From the NCBI RefSeq assembly GCF_001552355.1, contig NZ_BCRA01000008.1, forward strand, positions 1-64,000: a DNA stretch of 64,000 nt, in the 5' to 3' direction. Under the pieces are notes generated by a model, which searched no databases, was not told the DNA's origin, and saw nothing but the letters and a program-made list of their open reading frames with translations. Below are positions 55,148-63,020 of this stretch, in pieces (position 1 is the stretch's first letter; each line of letters begins with the position of its first letter). Source of the DNA: Microbacterium resistens NBRC 103078 (GTDB lineage Bacteria; Actinomycetota; Actinomycetes; Actinomycetales; Microbacteriaceae). The translations under genes and the position numbers were made by a program.

Positions 55148-56089
55148 ATGCCCGTGATCCGTGCGACGCTCGACCCCGCCGTCTGGCGTGACCGGGCAGC
55201 GGCGCACGCGGAGCGGGCCGACGCCCTGACCGCCGCGCACCGCGACCGCGCGCGCCGCCGAGAGAAGCACCCGGTCTGGGACTTCCTCTTCACCTACTAC
55301 GGGTACAAGCCCGCGCAGCTGCGCCGCTGGCACCCGGGAGCGGGCATCGCTCTGGCGGACGCCGCCGAGCGCGCCTCCTGGCGCTGGTATGCGAGTACGC
55401 CGGCGGACGCCGTGGTCCCGGATGCCGCCCGCTTCGCCGCCGAGAAGCCCGAACTCGCCGCCCTCGTCGAACGGATCCTCCGCTCCACCGCCGTCCGGCC
55501 CGCACGGTTCGGCTGTTTCGGCCTGCACGAATGGGCCATGGTCTACCGGACCGAGGAGCATCGTCACCCCGTGCCGCTGCGCCTCGGCCAGGCGGGCACG
55601 GACGCGGTCGTCGAGGCGCACGAGCTGCGCTGCACGCACTTCGACGCCTTCCGGTTCTTCACCCCTCCCGCCGTTCCCCGCAACGAGCAGACGCTGGATC
55701 GCGCGTCGCAGCCACGACACGAACAGCCCGGCTGCCTGCACGCGGGCATGGACGTGTACAAGTGGGCCATGAAGCTGGGGCCGCTCGTCCCGGGCGAGCT
55801 GCTGCTGGACGCCTTCGAGCTCGCCCGCGACATCCGGCTGCTGGACATGGAGGCCGCCCCGTACGACCTGTCGGAGTGGGGCGTCGTTCCCGTCCGGATC
55901 GAGACCGCCGAGGGAAAGGCGGAGTACGTCCGACGCCAGCGCGCCTTCGCCGAGCGGGGGACGACCCTGCGGCAGCGGATCCTCGACGCCTGGTCACCGG
56001 GATCGGCGCACGCGGAGACCGACACCGGTCAACCGGCCGGGGTGCACTCCGGACACGGCCGCCACGTCGGCGCCGCGGCCGCGATCTGA
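55148..56089 (+). CDS. conserved actinobacterial protein, commonly labelled 3-methyladenine DNA glycosylase
   Basis: A 313-residue protein recognisable by HPVWDFLFTYYGYKPAQLRRWHPG (see the segments WDFLFTYYGYKP and LRRWHPGAG, about residues 43-60), FGCFGLHEWAMVYR (about 120), CTHFDAFRFFTPPA (about 160) and EQPGCLHAGMDVYKWAMKL (about 195-213). Homologues in actinobacteria carry the glycosylase label in annotations, but I see no helix-hairpin-helix or other known glycosylase motif, so that label should be treated with care. It starts with ATG at 55148 six bases after TATCCT. The last 61 bases overlap the convergent GH3 gene. Confidence 0.7.
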   Translation: MPVIRATLDPAVWRDRAAAHAERADALTAAHRDRARRREKHPVWDFLFTYYGYKPAQLRRWHPGAGIALADAAERASWRWYASTPADAVVPDAARFAAEKPELAALVERILRSTAVRPARFGCFGLHEWAMVYRTEEHRHPVPLRLGQAGTDAVVEAHELRCTHFDAFRFFTPPAVPRNEQTLDRASQPRHEQPGCLHAGMDVYKWAMKLGPLVPGELLLDAFELARDIRLLDMEAAPYDLSEWGVVPVRIETAEGKAEYVRRQRAFAERGTTLRQRILDAWSPGSAHAETDTGQPAGVHSGHGRHVGAAAAI

Positions 56090-57222
56090 AGCCGCAGGGC
56101 CATGACGCGCTCCGCAGCCTCCGTGAGCCGGTCGCCGGGAATGCGGCCGTCCTTCACGGCGGCGGCGATGCCCTCCGCCATCCGCCCGGCGGTGGACGCG
56201 TCGGAACCCACGACCATCAGCACCATGTCGCTTCCCGCCGCGATGGCGGCCACGGCGTTGCCGACCGGGTCGGCGTAGGCCGGATCCCCCGAGGAGACCA
56301 GCATCCCGAGATCGTCGGTGACGCTGACGCCGTCGAATCCCAGCTCGTCGCGGAGGATCCGGTGCCAGACCGGGGACAGCGAGGCCGGCACGCGGTCGAC
56401 GGCGGTGTAGGCGAGATGGCCGAACATCACGAGGTCCGCGCCCGCGTCGACCCCTGCCGCGAAGGGAGGCGCCGTCGTCCGCCGCCACTCCGTCATGCTC
56501 ATCGGCGTGGCGGGGATGACCCGATGCGAGTCCCCTTCGGCCGCCCCGTGGCCGGGGAAGTGCTTCAGCGTCGACATCGCGAAGGGCGCCTCCCCTCGGA
56601 CGGCCGCCGCGACCCGCGCCGCGGCGTCGTCCGCGGTGGTGCCGAGCGCGCGCGAGAAGATGAAGGACGCCGGTCCCGTGGCGACATCGGCGACCACGCC
56701 GAAGTTCACCGAGGCGCCACCGGCCGCGACCAGCGCGCCACGGCCGGCGAACGCGGCCTCCGCGGCGGACGACGGCCCCGCGGCCAACGCCGACCCCGCA
56801 GGAAGGCCGTCCCAGGGCAGGCGCGTGACGTCTCCCCCTTCCTCGTCCACGGCGATCAGCGGCGGCATCGCGGGGTCACGGACGAGCGCCGCCGTCACCG
56901 CACGCAGGTCGGTCGCGGAGGCGGGGACGTTGGATCCCATCAGGATGAAGCCGCCCAGGCCCGACGCCATGTAGTCGCCCAAGGCGGACGCGTCGGTGGT
57001 GGGGATGTGCCCCATCACGACGCTCCGCGCTCGGGCGCCGACGTCCATCGCGGCGACGATCCGCTGCGCCTCCGCCGTGATCGAGGACCCCTCCGCGGCG
57101 ACGACCTGCACCGCCGGCTTCTCCGCCGCGTGTGCCGGTGCCGCAGCGGGTGCGGCCACCAGGGCGGCACCGAGGCTCCCGAGCAGCGCGGGCACGGCCA
57201 GCAGGCGTCCGGTTCGTCGCAT
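56029..57222 (-). CDS. secreted GH3 beta-N-acetylhexosaminidase-like enzyme
   Basis: A 397-residue glycoside hydrolase family 3 enzyme with a Sec signal peptide (MRRTGRLLAVPALLGSLG, cleavage after about residue 32). The GH3 NagZ-type loop is present: TLKHFPGHGAAEGDSHRVIP (about 220-240), with the Asp-His pair that serves as acid/base in this branch, and the nucleophile aspartate in GFDGVSVTDDLGML (about 310). The family acts on N-acetylglucosamine-linked sugars of peptidoglycan or chitin; here it works outside the cell. TACCCT lies 7 bases before the ATG. Confidence 0.87.
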   Translation of the reverse strand: MRRTGRLLAVPALLGSLGAALVAAPAAAPAHAAEKPAVQVVAAEGSSITAEAQRIVAAMDVGARARSVVMGHIPTTDASALGDYMASGLGGFILMGSNVPASATDLRAVTAALVRDPAMPPLIAVDEEGGDVTRLPWDGLPAGSALAAGPSSAAEAAFAGRGALVAAGGASVNFGVVADVATGPASFIFSRALGTTADDAAARVAAAVRGEAPFAMSTLKHFPGHGAAEGDSHRVIPATPMSMTEWRRTTAPPFAAGVDAGADLVMFGHLAYTAVDRVPASLSPVWHRILRDELGFDGVSVTDDLGMLVSSGDPAYADPVGNAVAAIAAGSDMVLMVVGSDASTAGRMAEGIAAAVKDGRIPGDRLTEAAERVMALRLQIAAAAPTWRPCPECTPAG

Positions 57223-57254
57223 CCCCTCCAGGGTACGGGGTCCCGACGGCGCGG

Positions 57255-57782
57255 TCAGGAGGTTCCGGACGCGTCCGTCGCGATCACGAACGCCTGGGGG
57301 TGCTCGCGCAGGTAGTGCACGACGACGGGATCGCCGCTGCCCACCCATGCACGGGAGTCCGGGTACGCGGCCGGGGTGAAGAAGGGGTTCTCCAGCGTGT
57401 AGGTCTTCCCGTCCTCCGCCGTGAACGTGACCCAGTCCCCGTCCACGGTCGCCTCCGCGGCGACGCCGTTCGCGTGGATGTAGGCGTTGGTGACGGGCAC
57501 GCCGACCAGGGACAGGATGCCGACCGCGCCACCGGTGAGCATGACGAGCAGCAGGATCCGGAAGAACCACTGACGCAGCCGACCGCGGATCCGTCGGGCC
57601 GCCTCCCCGGTGTCCGCCACGGCCAGGCCCTCCCTCGCGCGGATCACCGCGAGAGCGTCTCGCCCGGCCGGCCGGCGGACCGCCATCGCGATCAGCCCGA
57701 ACAGCGAGAAGCCCGCGACGAACACCATCTGGTACCCGTGCGACGCCGGGAAATTCAGCAGCCACATCAGCGTGTCGAGCAT
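57255..57782 (-). CDS. membrane protein of unknown function
   Basis: A 175-residue protein with two predicted membrane helices, one at about residues 15-35 and one at about 73-95, and an extracytoplasmic beta-like domain (ATVDGDWVTFTAEDGKTYTL at about 110-130, PVVVHYLREHPQAFVI near the end). I do not recognise a family; the domain layout recalls DUF3592-type small envelope proteins. The ATG at 57782 shares one base with the stop of the gene before it (TGATG), so the two are coupled and probably act together. Confidence 0.65.
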   Translation of the reverse strand: MLDTLMWLLNFPASHGYQMVFVAGFSLFGLIAMAVRRPAGRDALAVIRAREGLAVADTGEAARRIRGRLRQWFFRILLLVMLTGGAVGILSLVGVPVTNAYIHANGVAAEATVDGDWVTFTAEDGKTYTLENPFFTPAAYPDSRAWVGSGDPVVVHYLREHPQAFVIATDASGTS

Positions 57783-58570
57783 CAGCGTACCTCCTCCTTC
57801 TCGATGGTGACGGCGACGGTGTGCGGGTCCTCCCGCCGGTAGAACGCCCAGATCGGCGCCCCGACCTGCAGATGCGCGAGCGCCTGCGGGTACACGAACA
57901 CCGTGGTGTCCGCCTCCCAGGGCTCCTGACCGTCCGGCGTCAGCAGCACGCGCAGGGAGAGCTCCACCTGCCCCTGCAGGCGCCGTCCGGTCGGGCGCAC
58001 AGCGACCACCGACGCCGGGACCTGGATCCCGGTGGTACGCGCGCGGACCTGCTCCGGAGCGATCAGTCCCTTCGCGATCCGCCAGTCCAGCAGGGCCGCG
58101 CGCACCGCCGGGTCCTCCGGATCCGCGAGGGCCAGGTCGTCGGGGTTCGCGGGATCGAACGCGATCGGCAACGGGGTCCCGACCTGCAGCGCCCCCTGCT
58201 CCTCGGACGGGACGAGGGTGCGCAGCCGCCCGATGACATCGTCGCCCTGCGCCGGAGTCACGCGTACGTAGATGTCGAACTGGGGCACGTCGTTCACGGT
58301 CAGCCCCGTGCGGGAGACGTCGACGATCGTGCCGGTGGCGGTGACCGCACGCCCGGCGCGGACGCGGCTGCGAGAGCTCGGCATCATCGTCCCGCCGAAG
58401 GTCAGCAGCAGTCCCCACGCCACGCCGACCATGATCGGGAGCCCCAGGGAGTCCCCGGTCCACGACAGCGGGCTCTGGCGCTGATCGACACCGAACAGGC
58501 CGATGCCCGCCCACAGCAGGAGCACGGCCGACAAAGCGAGCCAGATGACGATGCCGATGACCCTGATCAT
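57782..58570 (-). CDS. membrane protein of unknown function (DUF3592-like)
   Basis: A 262-residue protein with two N-terminal membrane helices (about residues 4-28 and 43-65) and a soluble C-terminal part that has two related beta segments (ATGTIVDVSRTGLTVNDVPQ at about 78-97 and ASVVAVRPTGRRLQGQVEL at about 188-206). The pattern of variable-proline beta strands recalls DUF3592 domains, whose role is unknown. TAGCCT lies six bases before the ATG, predicting a leaderless message for both membrane genes. Confidence 0.65.
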   Translation of the reverse strand: MIRVIGIVIWLALSAVLLLWAGIGLFGVDQRQSPLSWTGDSLGLPIMVGVAWGLLLTFGGTMMPSSRSRVRAGRAVTATGTIVDVSRTGLTVNDVPQFDIYVRVTPAQGDDVIGRLRTLVPSEEQGALQVGTPLPIAFDPANPDDLALADPEDPAVRAALLDWRIAKGLIAPEQVRARTTGIQVPASVVAVRPTGRRLQGQVELSLRVLLTPDGQEPWEADTTVFVYPQALAHLQVGAPIWAFYRREDPHTVAVTIEKEEVR

Positions 58571-58605
58571 GCGCTCAGGCTACCGACGTCGCTCGTCCCT
58601 CCCGG

Positions 58606-59706
58606 TCACAGGTCCGTGACGCCGACTGGCTGCGTCGATCGCGTCCGCTCTCTCGCGGCGTCGGAGGCCAGGTACCTCTGCACGCCCCGCGCCGCCGTGC
58701 GGCCGGCGCGGTTGGCGCCGATCGTGCTCGCCGAGGGGCCGTACCCCACGAGCTGGATGCGCGCGTCCCGCACGGCCTGCGTTCCCCGTCCCGCCCGATC
58801 GAGCTGGATGCCGCCCGCGGCGCTCCGAAGGTGCAGCGGCGCGAGGTGGCTGACGGCGGGACGGAACCCGGTCGCCCAGAGGATCGCGTCCACGGGCTCG
58901 AACGATCCATCCGCCCACCGGACGCCGTCGGGCTCGATGCGGGAGAACATCGGACGCCGCGCGGCATAGGCGCCGAGCCGCTCGGCTTCGCGCTCCTGCT
59001 CCCGCAACGCGAGCCCGGTCACGCTGACGACGCTCTGGGGAGGAAGGCCCTGCGCCACCCGCTGCTCGACGAGGGCCACCGCGGCGGCGCCCGCCTCCGG
59101 GGTGAAGTCGTCCGTGCGCCACACCGGCTCGCGACGCGTCGCCCACAGCGTGTCCGCGATCGGTGCGAGCGCGCCGAGGAACTGCACGGCCGACGCCCCG
59201 CCGCCCACCACGAGCACCCGGCGACCGCGGAAATGCTCGGGCCCCGGGTAGTCGACGGTGTGGAACTGCTCCCCGAGGAAGGTCTCCATCCCCGGGTAGT
59301 GCGGCAGGAAGGGCTGCGTCCACGTCCCCGTGGCGTTGACGAGGGTGCGCGAGCGCCATTCTCCGACGTCCGCGCGCACGAGCAGGATCCCCTCCTCGTC
59401 CTCCACCCTCTCGACGGAGACGGGTCGGATCACGGGCAGCTCGTTGGCCTCCTCATACGCCGCGAACAGCGCCGGGATCGCCTCGTTCGCCCGACGGTCA
59501 TCGTGGACCGGCGGGGTGTCGCCCGGAAGCTCGGCGACGCGATGGACGTCCCGCATCGTCAGCGCGTCCCAGCGGTGACGCCATGCGCCGCCCGGCGCGT
59601 CGTCGGCGTCGAGGACCACGTGTGCGATCCCCAGACGACGCAGGTGGTACGACGCGGACAGCCCGGCCTGGCCCGCGCCGATGACGATGCTCGGAAGGAT
59701 GTCCAC
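58606..59706 (-). CDS. flavin-dependent monooxygenase / NAD(P)-binding oxidoreductase
   Basis: A 366-residue flavoprotein of the FMO-like class. It has a first dinucleotide motif SIVIGAGQAGLSASYHLRR (about residues 6-24, FAD), DADDAPGGAWRHRWDAL, and a second VLVVGGGASAVQFLGALA (about 160-178, NADPH), and DAILWATGFRPA (about 290). Substrates are not known. The gene is open further upstream, inside ogt; I choose the GTG at 59706 because homology begins two codons later. No ribosome-binding site is seen in front, so the start is less certain. Confidence 0.82.
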   Translation of the reverse strand: MDILPSIVIGAGQAGLSASYHLRRLGIAHVVLDADDAPGGAWRHRWDALTMRDVHRVAELPGDTPPVHDDRRANEAIPALFAAYEEANELPVIRPVSVERVEDEEGILLVRADVGEWRSRTLVNATGTWTQPFLPHYPGMETFLGEQFHTVDYPGPEHFRGRRVLVVGGGASAVQFLGALAPIADTLWATRREPVWRTDDFTPEAGAAAVALVEQRVAQGLPPQSVVSVTGLALREQEREAERLGAYAARRPMFSRIEPDGVRWADGSFEPVDAILWATGFRPAVSHLAPLHLRSAAGGIQLDRAGRGTQAVRDARIQLVGYGPSASTIGANRAGRTAARGVQRYLASDAARERTRSTQPVGVTDL

Positions 59707-59822
59707 GGCGAGGACAACGCCGCGCAGCGTCGTGTTGTTCCGGTGGCCCCCGGTGGGCAGCACGGATGGCGAGGGCAACGCCGTCGGGCGCGCCGGTCGG
59801 AAGCGGGACCAGGACGACCTGG

Positions 59823-60317
59823 TCAGAACAGGGCGGCGGGCAGCGCCCCCTCCTTCTCCAGCAGCCAGCGCTTGGTCACCAGGCCGTTGCCGTGTTCTCC
59901 GCCGGAATAGCCGCCCAGCCCGTCGCTGGCGAGCACCCGGTGGCACGGCACGATGATCGGGATCGGATTCGCCCCCATGACGGCGCCGATCGCGCGCGCG
60001 GGGACGCCCGTCCCGCTCCGGGCGGCGAGCTCGCCGTACGTGAGCGACTCGCCGTAGCCCACCGTCGTGAACAGGGTGGTGAGGACCGCCCGCACCGCCT
60101 CCGAACGCTCGCCCAGATCGATCGGCACGTCGAACGCACGGCGCGCGCCGGCGAAGTACTCGTCGAGCTGTCGCAGCGCCGCCACGAGCACCTCGTCGGG
60201 CCGCGCGTCGGCCTCGGGAGGCGCCGTCGTCCGCCATCCGACCGCGGTGACGGCGCGCCCGTCGGACAGCACGCCCAGGACTCCCACGGGTGTGTCGATG
60301 CGGCCGAACGAGGTCAT
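59823..60317 (-). CDS. ogt: methylated-DNA--protein-cysteine methyltransferase
   Basis: Suicide DNA-repair protein that takes the alkyl group from O6-alkylguanine. The 164-residue protein has the active-site motif PIIVPCHRVLASDGLGGYSGG (cysteine about residue 126) and the wing segment GYGESLTYGELAARSGTG (about 87-104). No ada-type N-terminal domain is present, so this is the Ogt form. The ATG at 60317 lies six bases after TAGCCT and is likely leaderless. Confidence 0.94.
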   Translation of the reverse strand: MTSFGRIDTPVGVLGVLSDGRAVTAVGWRTTAPPEADARPDEVLVAALRQLDEYFAGARRAFDVPIDLGERSEAVRAVLTTLFTTVGYGESLTYGELAARSGTGVPARAIGAVMGANPIPIIVPCHRVLASDGLGGYSGGEHGNGLVTKRWLLEKEGALPAALF

Positions 60318-60369
60318 GCGAAGAGGCTAGTCCCGGGCACCGACACCGGGTACCGACGGCACACGGCGT

Positions 60370-60687
60370 TCAGTTCCGCGGCCACTCGTCGATGAGGACG
60401 TCCCAGCGCGAGACCTGGGCGAGGCGGAGGATCCGGTGGACGTACCAGGGGTCGTTCGCCAGACGTCGCCGGATCGTCTCCTCGTCGGGAGCGCGCATCA
60501 CGAGCACGGCGCCGCCCTCGTCGGGGAACGCCCCGCCGAGGAGGACATCGCCCTCGTCCACCAGCGCGTTGATGAAGGCCGCATGGTCGTCCCACCACGG
60601 CTGCTGCCGCATGGGGATGCGGAGGTCGCGGTCCGCTCCCGCTTCGGATCGGACCACCCAGACGTGCGTCGTCGTCGACTCGTTCAT
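60370..60687 (-). CDS. YCII-related domain protein
   Basis: A 105-residue single-domain protein of the YCII family. It has the paired His/Asp pattern of the fold: WWDDHAAFINALVDEGDVLLGGAFPDEGGAVLVMRAP (seen in WWDDHAAFINALVDEG at about residues 31-46 and GGAFPDEGGAVLVMRA at about 50-66) and NDPWYVHRILRLAQVSRWDV near the end. The family is related to muconolactone isomerase-like enzymes, but its reactions are mostly unknown. CAGACT lies six bases before the ATG. Confidence 0.85.
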   Translation of the reverse strand: MNESTTTHVWVVRSEAGADRDLRIPMRQQPWWDDHAAFINALVDEGDVLLGGAFPDEGGAVLVMRAPDEETIRRRLANDPWYVHRILRLAQVSRWDVLIDEWPRN

Positions 60688-60800
60688 CGCCGCAGTCTGG
60701 CACGCCCCACCGACACTCGCCGCACCCGCACTCGCGCCCTGTCGGCCGTCGCCTCACGCCGCCGGGCACCGCGTCGGCGCAATCCGCCGCCCGGGAGCGG

Positions 60801-60975
60801 TAACGTGGTCCGCGGCGGACGTGAGGAGTGACGACCCTCGCGCCGGATCCCCGGCACCCGTCCCCCGCGCGTCCCGGCGTACCGACGAGAGGCCGGCGCT
60901 CGCCGGCGAAGGTGTGGTGGCACCGCGATCTGGCCCCCGCCCGCACCTCCAGGGCTTCCCGCATCTGGAGGAAGA
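60801..60975 (+). promoter_or_regulatory. translational T-box riboswitch (aspartate type)
   Basis: The 5' leader has a TAACGT -10 (60801-60806), a short stem I (GTGAGG, 60821-60826, with CCTCGC, 60836-60841) whose loop reads AGTGACGAC and holds the Asp codon GAC as specifier, and the T-box core GGTGGCACCGCG (60916-60927). The UGGN tRNA-binding bulge is UGGC, the pairing partner of the G73 discriminator of tRNA-Asp. AGGTGT (60910-60915) can pair with GCACCT (60943-60948); alternatively CCTCCAG (60946-60952) pairs perfectly with CTGGAGG (60965-60971), the ribosome-binding site five bases before the ATG. Uncharged tRNA would free the site and turn on translation. Confidence 0.88.
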
Positions 60976-62277
60976 ATGTCGATACCGCCCGTCCCCCGCG
61001 TCCTCGCCGCGCACCTGCCCGAAGCCGCCCCCGGCACGACGGTGACCCTGCGGGGCCACGTCCATCGCCGCCGAGTCCTGTTCGCCGTGACCTTCCTCGT
61101 CGTGCGCGACCGCTCGGGAACGGCGCAGGTGGTCCTGCGCGCCGACGAGGCGGGCCGCACCGACGTCCCGCCGGAGGAGACGCCGATCCGCGTCACCGGC
61201 GTCGCGACACCGAACCCGAACGCCCCGGGCGGCGTCGAGGTGACCGCGCCCCGCATCGACCTGCTCTCCGACCCGGCCCGCACTCCCCCGTTCGAGCTGT
61301 GGCGCCCGTCCCTCGGCGCGGGCCTCGCCGCGATCCTCGACCACGCCCCGGTCTCGCTGAGGCACCGGAGCCGCCGCGCCGCCTGGGAGATCGCCGCGGC
61401 CAGTCTCCGGGGCTTCCGGGACACCCTCGACCGACAGGGCTTCCGAGAGGTGCACACGCCGAAGCTCGTCGGGTCCGCCACCGAGTCGGGGGCGGACGTG
61501 TTTCCCGTGGACTACTTCGGCCGGCCGGCGTTCCTGGCTCAGAGTCCTCAGTTCTTCAAGCAGCAGCTCGTGGGCGTGTTCGAGCGGGTGTACGAGGTGG
61601 GCCCGGTGTTCCGCGCCGAGCCCCACGACACGGTCCGCCATCTCGCCGAGTACCGGTCCCTCGACGCGGAGCTCGGGTTCATCGACGACCATCGCGACGT
61701 CTTGCGCTGCCTGCGCGACGTGCTCGACGGGATGGTCACGGAGATCCGCCGGTCCGCCGACGAGGCGGTGGCGGTGCTCTCCCCCGACCTGCCCGTCGTC
61801 CCGGACGAGATCCCGACGATCCACTTCCGGGACGCGCTCCGGCTCGTCGGCGCGCCGGCCGACGAGCCCGACCTCGCGCCCGAGCACGAACGCGCGCTCG
61901 GCGCCTGGGCCCGCTCGGAGCACGGCAGCGACTTCCTCGGGGTCGAGGGCTATCCGATGGCGAAACGGCCCTTCTACACCCATCCCCAGCCGGACGACCC
62001 GCGCTGGAGCAACAGCTTCGACCTGCTCTTCCGAGGCATCGAGCTCGTGACGGGCGGGCAGCGCCGGCACCGGTACGACGACTGCGTCAGCGCCCTTCGT
62101 GCCAAGGGCGAACGTCCCGAGGACCACGCCGAGTATCTCTCGGCCTTCGCGCACGGGATGCCGCCCCACGGCGGGTTCGCGATCGGGCTCGAACGCTGGG
62201 TCGCACGCGTGATCGGAGCCGCCAACGTCCGCGAGGTCACCCTGTACCCGCGGGACCTGCACCGCCTGACGCCTTAG
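60976..62277 (+). CDS. aspartyl-tRNA synthetase, archaeal/eukaryal type
   Basis: A 433-residue class IIb synthetase. It lacks the GAD insertion of the standard bacterial AspRS (about 590 residues) and so is of the archaeal/eukaryal type. The OB fold comes first (VTLRGHVHRRRVLFAVTFLV, about residues 23-42), then the catalytic core: FREVHTPKLVGSATESGADVF (about 155-175), motif 2 FRAEPHDTVRHLAEYRSLDAE (about 213-233) and motif 3 GGFAIGLERWVARVI (about 395-410). The LDAE reading, instead of EPE, marks it as AspRS and not AsnRS. It may charge tRNA-Asp only, or both tRNA-Asp and tRNA-Asn. Probably a transferred extra copy; the usual aspS should be elsewhere. Confidence 0.9.
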   Translation: MSIPPVPRVLAAHLPEAAPGTTVTLRGHVHRRRVLFAVTFLVVRDRSGTAQVVLRADEAGRTDVPPEETPIRVTGVATPNPNAPGGVEVTAPRIDLLSDPARTPPFELWRPSLGAGLAAILDHAPVSLRHRSRRAAWEIAAASLRGFRDTLDRQGFREVHTPKLVGSATESGADVFPVDYFGRPAFLAQSPQFFKQQLVGVFERVYEVGPVFRAEPHDTVRHLAEYRSLDAELGFIDDHRDVLRCLRDVLDGMVTEIRRSADEAVAVLSPDLPVVPDEIPTIHFRDALRLVGAPADEPDLAPEHERALGAWARSEHGSDFLGVEGYPMAKRPFYTHPQPDDPRWSNSFDLLFRGIELVTGGQRRHRYDDCVSALRAKGERPEDHAEYLSAFAHGMPPHGGFAIGLERWVARVIGAANVREVTLYPRDLHRLTP

Positions 62278-62957
62278 CCCTCCGCGGCCCCCAAGCGGCG
62301 CAGCCACTCGATGAGCAGCGCCGTCTCCGCAGCGCCGAGGACACCGGGACTCGCGGCGGCGATCTCGATCGCCGCCGCGAGGGCGTCGTCGCGCCCGGAG
62401 GCCGTCCCGGTGATCGCCGCGAGGACGCCCTCGCGCACCTCTGCGGACAGGTCCGGATCGGGCTCAGCCAGCACGATCTGGCGGAGGGTCACGCCGATGT
62501 TCGCCACGAGCACGTGGGCGGCCGCCCGCTCCGGCGTGGTCACGAGCCGTCCCTGCGCCGCGGCGCGCCCGGTGAGCCCTCGGAGGATCTCGCTCGCCCT
62601 GGCCTGCGGCGCCGGCGAATGCCCCGGGCGCACCTTTCCGTACATGAGCGTGTAGAAGCCGGGATGGGCGAGACCGAAGGCGACGTGCGCATCCCACCCC
62701 GCACGGATGTCCTGGATCGGGTCGCCCGTCGTCTCCATCGCGGACTTCTCGCCGAGGTACAGATCGAAGCCGCGCTCCACGACGGCGTCGATCAGCCCCT
62801 GCTTCGAGCCGAAGAAGTGATACAGCGTCGGCATCTTGACGCCCACCGCGTCGCAGACCGCACGCAGCGAGAAATCCTCGCCGGGAGCGGCCGCGATGAG
62901 ATCCGCGGCGGCCCGGATGAGGCGCTCTCGTGTATCGCTTCCACTCGACGCTGTCAT
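62274..62957 (-). CDS. TetR/AcrR family transcriptional regulator
   Basis: A 227-residue repressor. The N-terminal helix-turn-helix is RERLIRAAADLIAAAPGEDF then SLRAVCDAVGVKMPTLYHFF (about residues 10-50), and the C-terminal half is the ligand-binding region. Its ATG lies six bases after TAATGT and 16 bases from the palindrome at 62973-62991, so it probably represses itself and the divergent SDR gene. The stop overlaps the aspartyl-tRNA synthetase stop by four bases (convergent). The ligand is not known. Confidence 0.9.
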   Translation of the reverse strand: MTASSGSDTRERLIRAAADLIAAAPGEDFSLRAVCDAVGVKMPTLYHFFGSKQGLIDAVVERGFDLYLGEKSAMETTGDPIQDIRAGWDAHVAFGLAHPGFYTLMYGKVRPGHSPAPQARASEILRGLTGRAAAQGRLVTTPERAAAHVLVANIGVTLRQIVLAEPDPDLSAEVREGVLAAITGTASGRDDALAAAIEIAAASPGVLGAAETALLIEWLRRLGAAEG

Positions 62958-62972
62958 GCTGCTACATTACCT

Positions 62973-62991
62973 CGTGTAGCGTTACTACACG
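62973..62991. promoter_or_regulatory. probable TetR operator
   Basis: CGTGTAG (62973-62979), a five-base spacer CGTTA, and CTACACG (62985-62991) form a perfect inverted repeat between the divergent TetR and SDR genes. It lies next to the TetR -10 (acatta, 62964-62969) and before the SDR start. Position and symmetry suggest it is the autoregulatory operator. Confidence 0.75.
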
Positions 62992-63020
62992 ATTCCATTC
63001 CATTGCTATAGGAGGCATCC

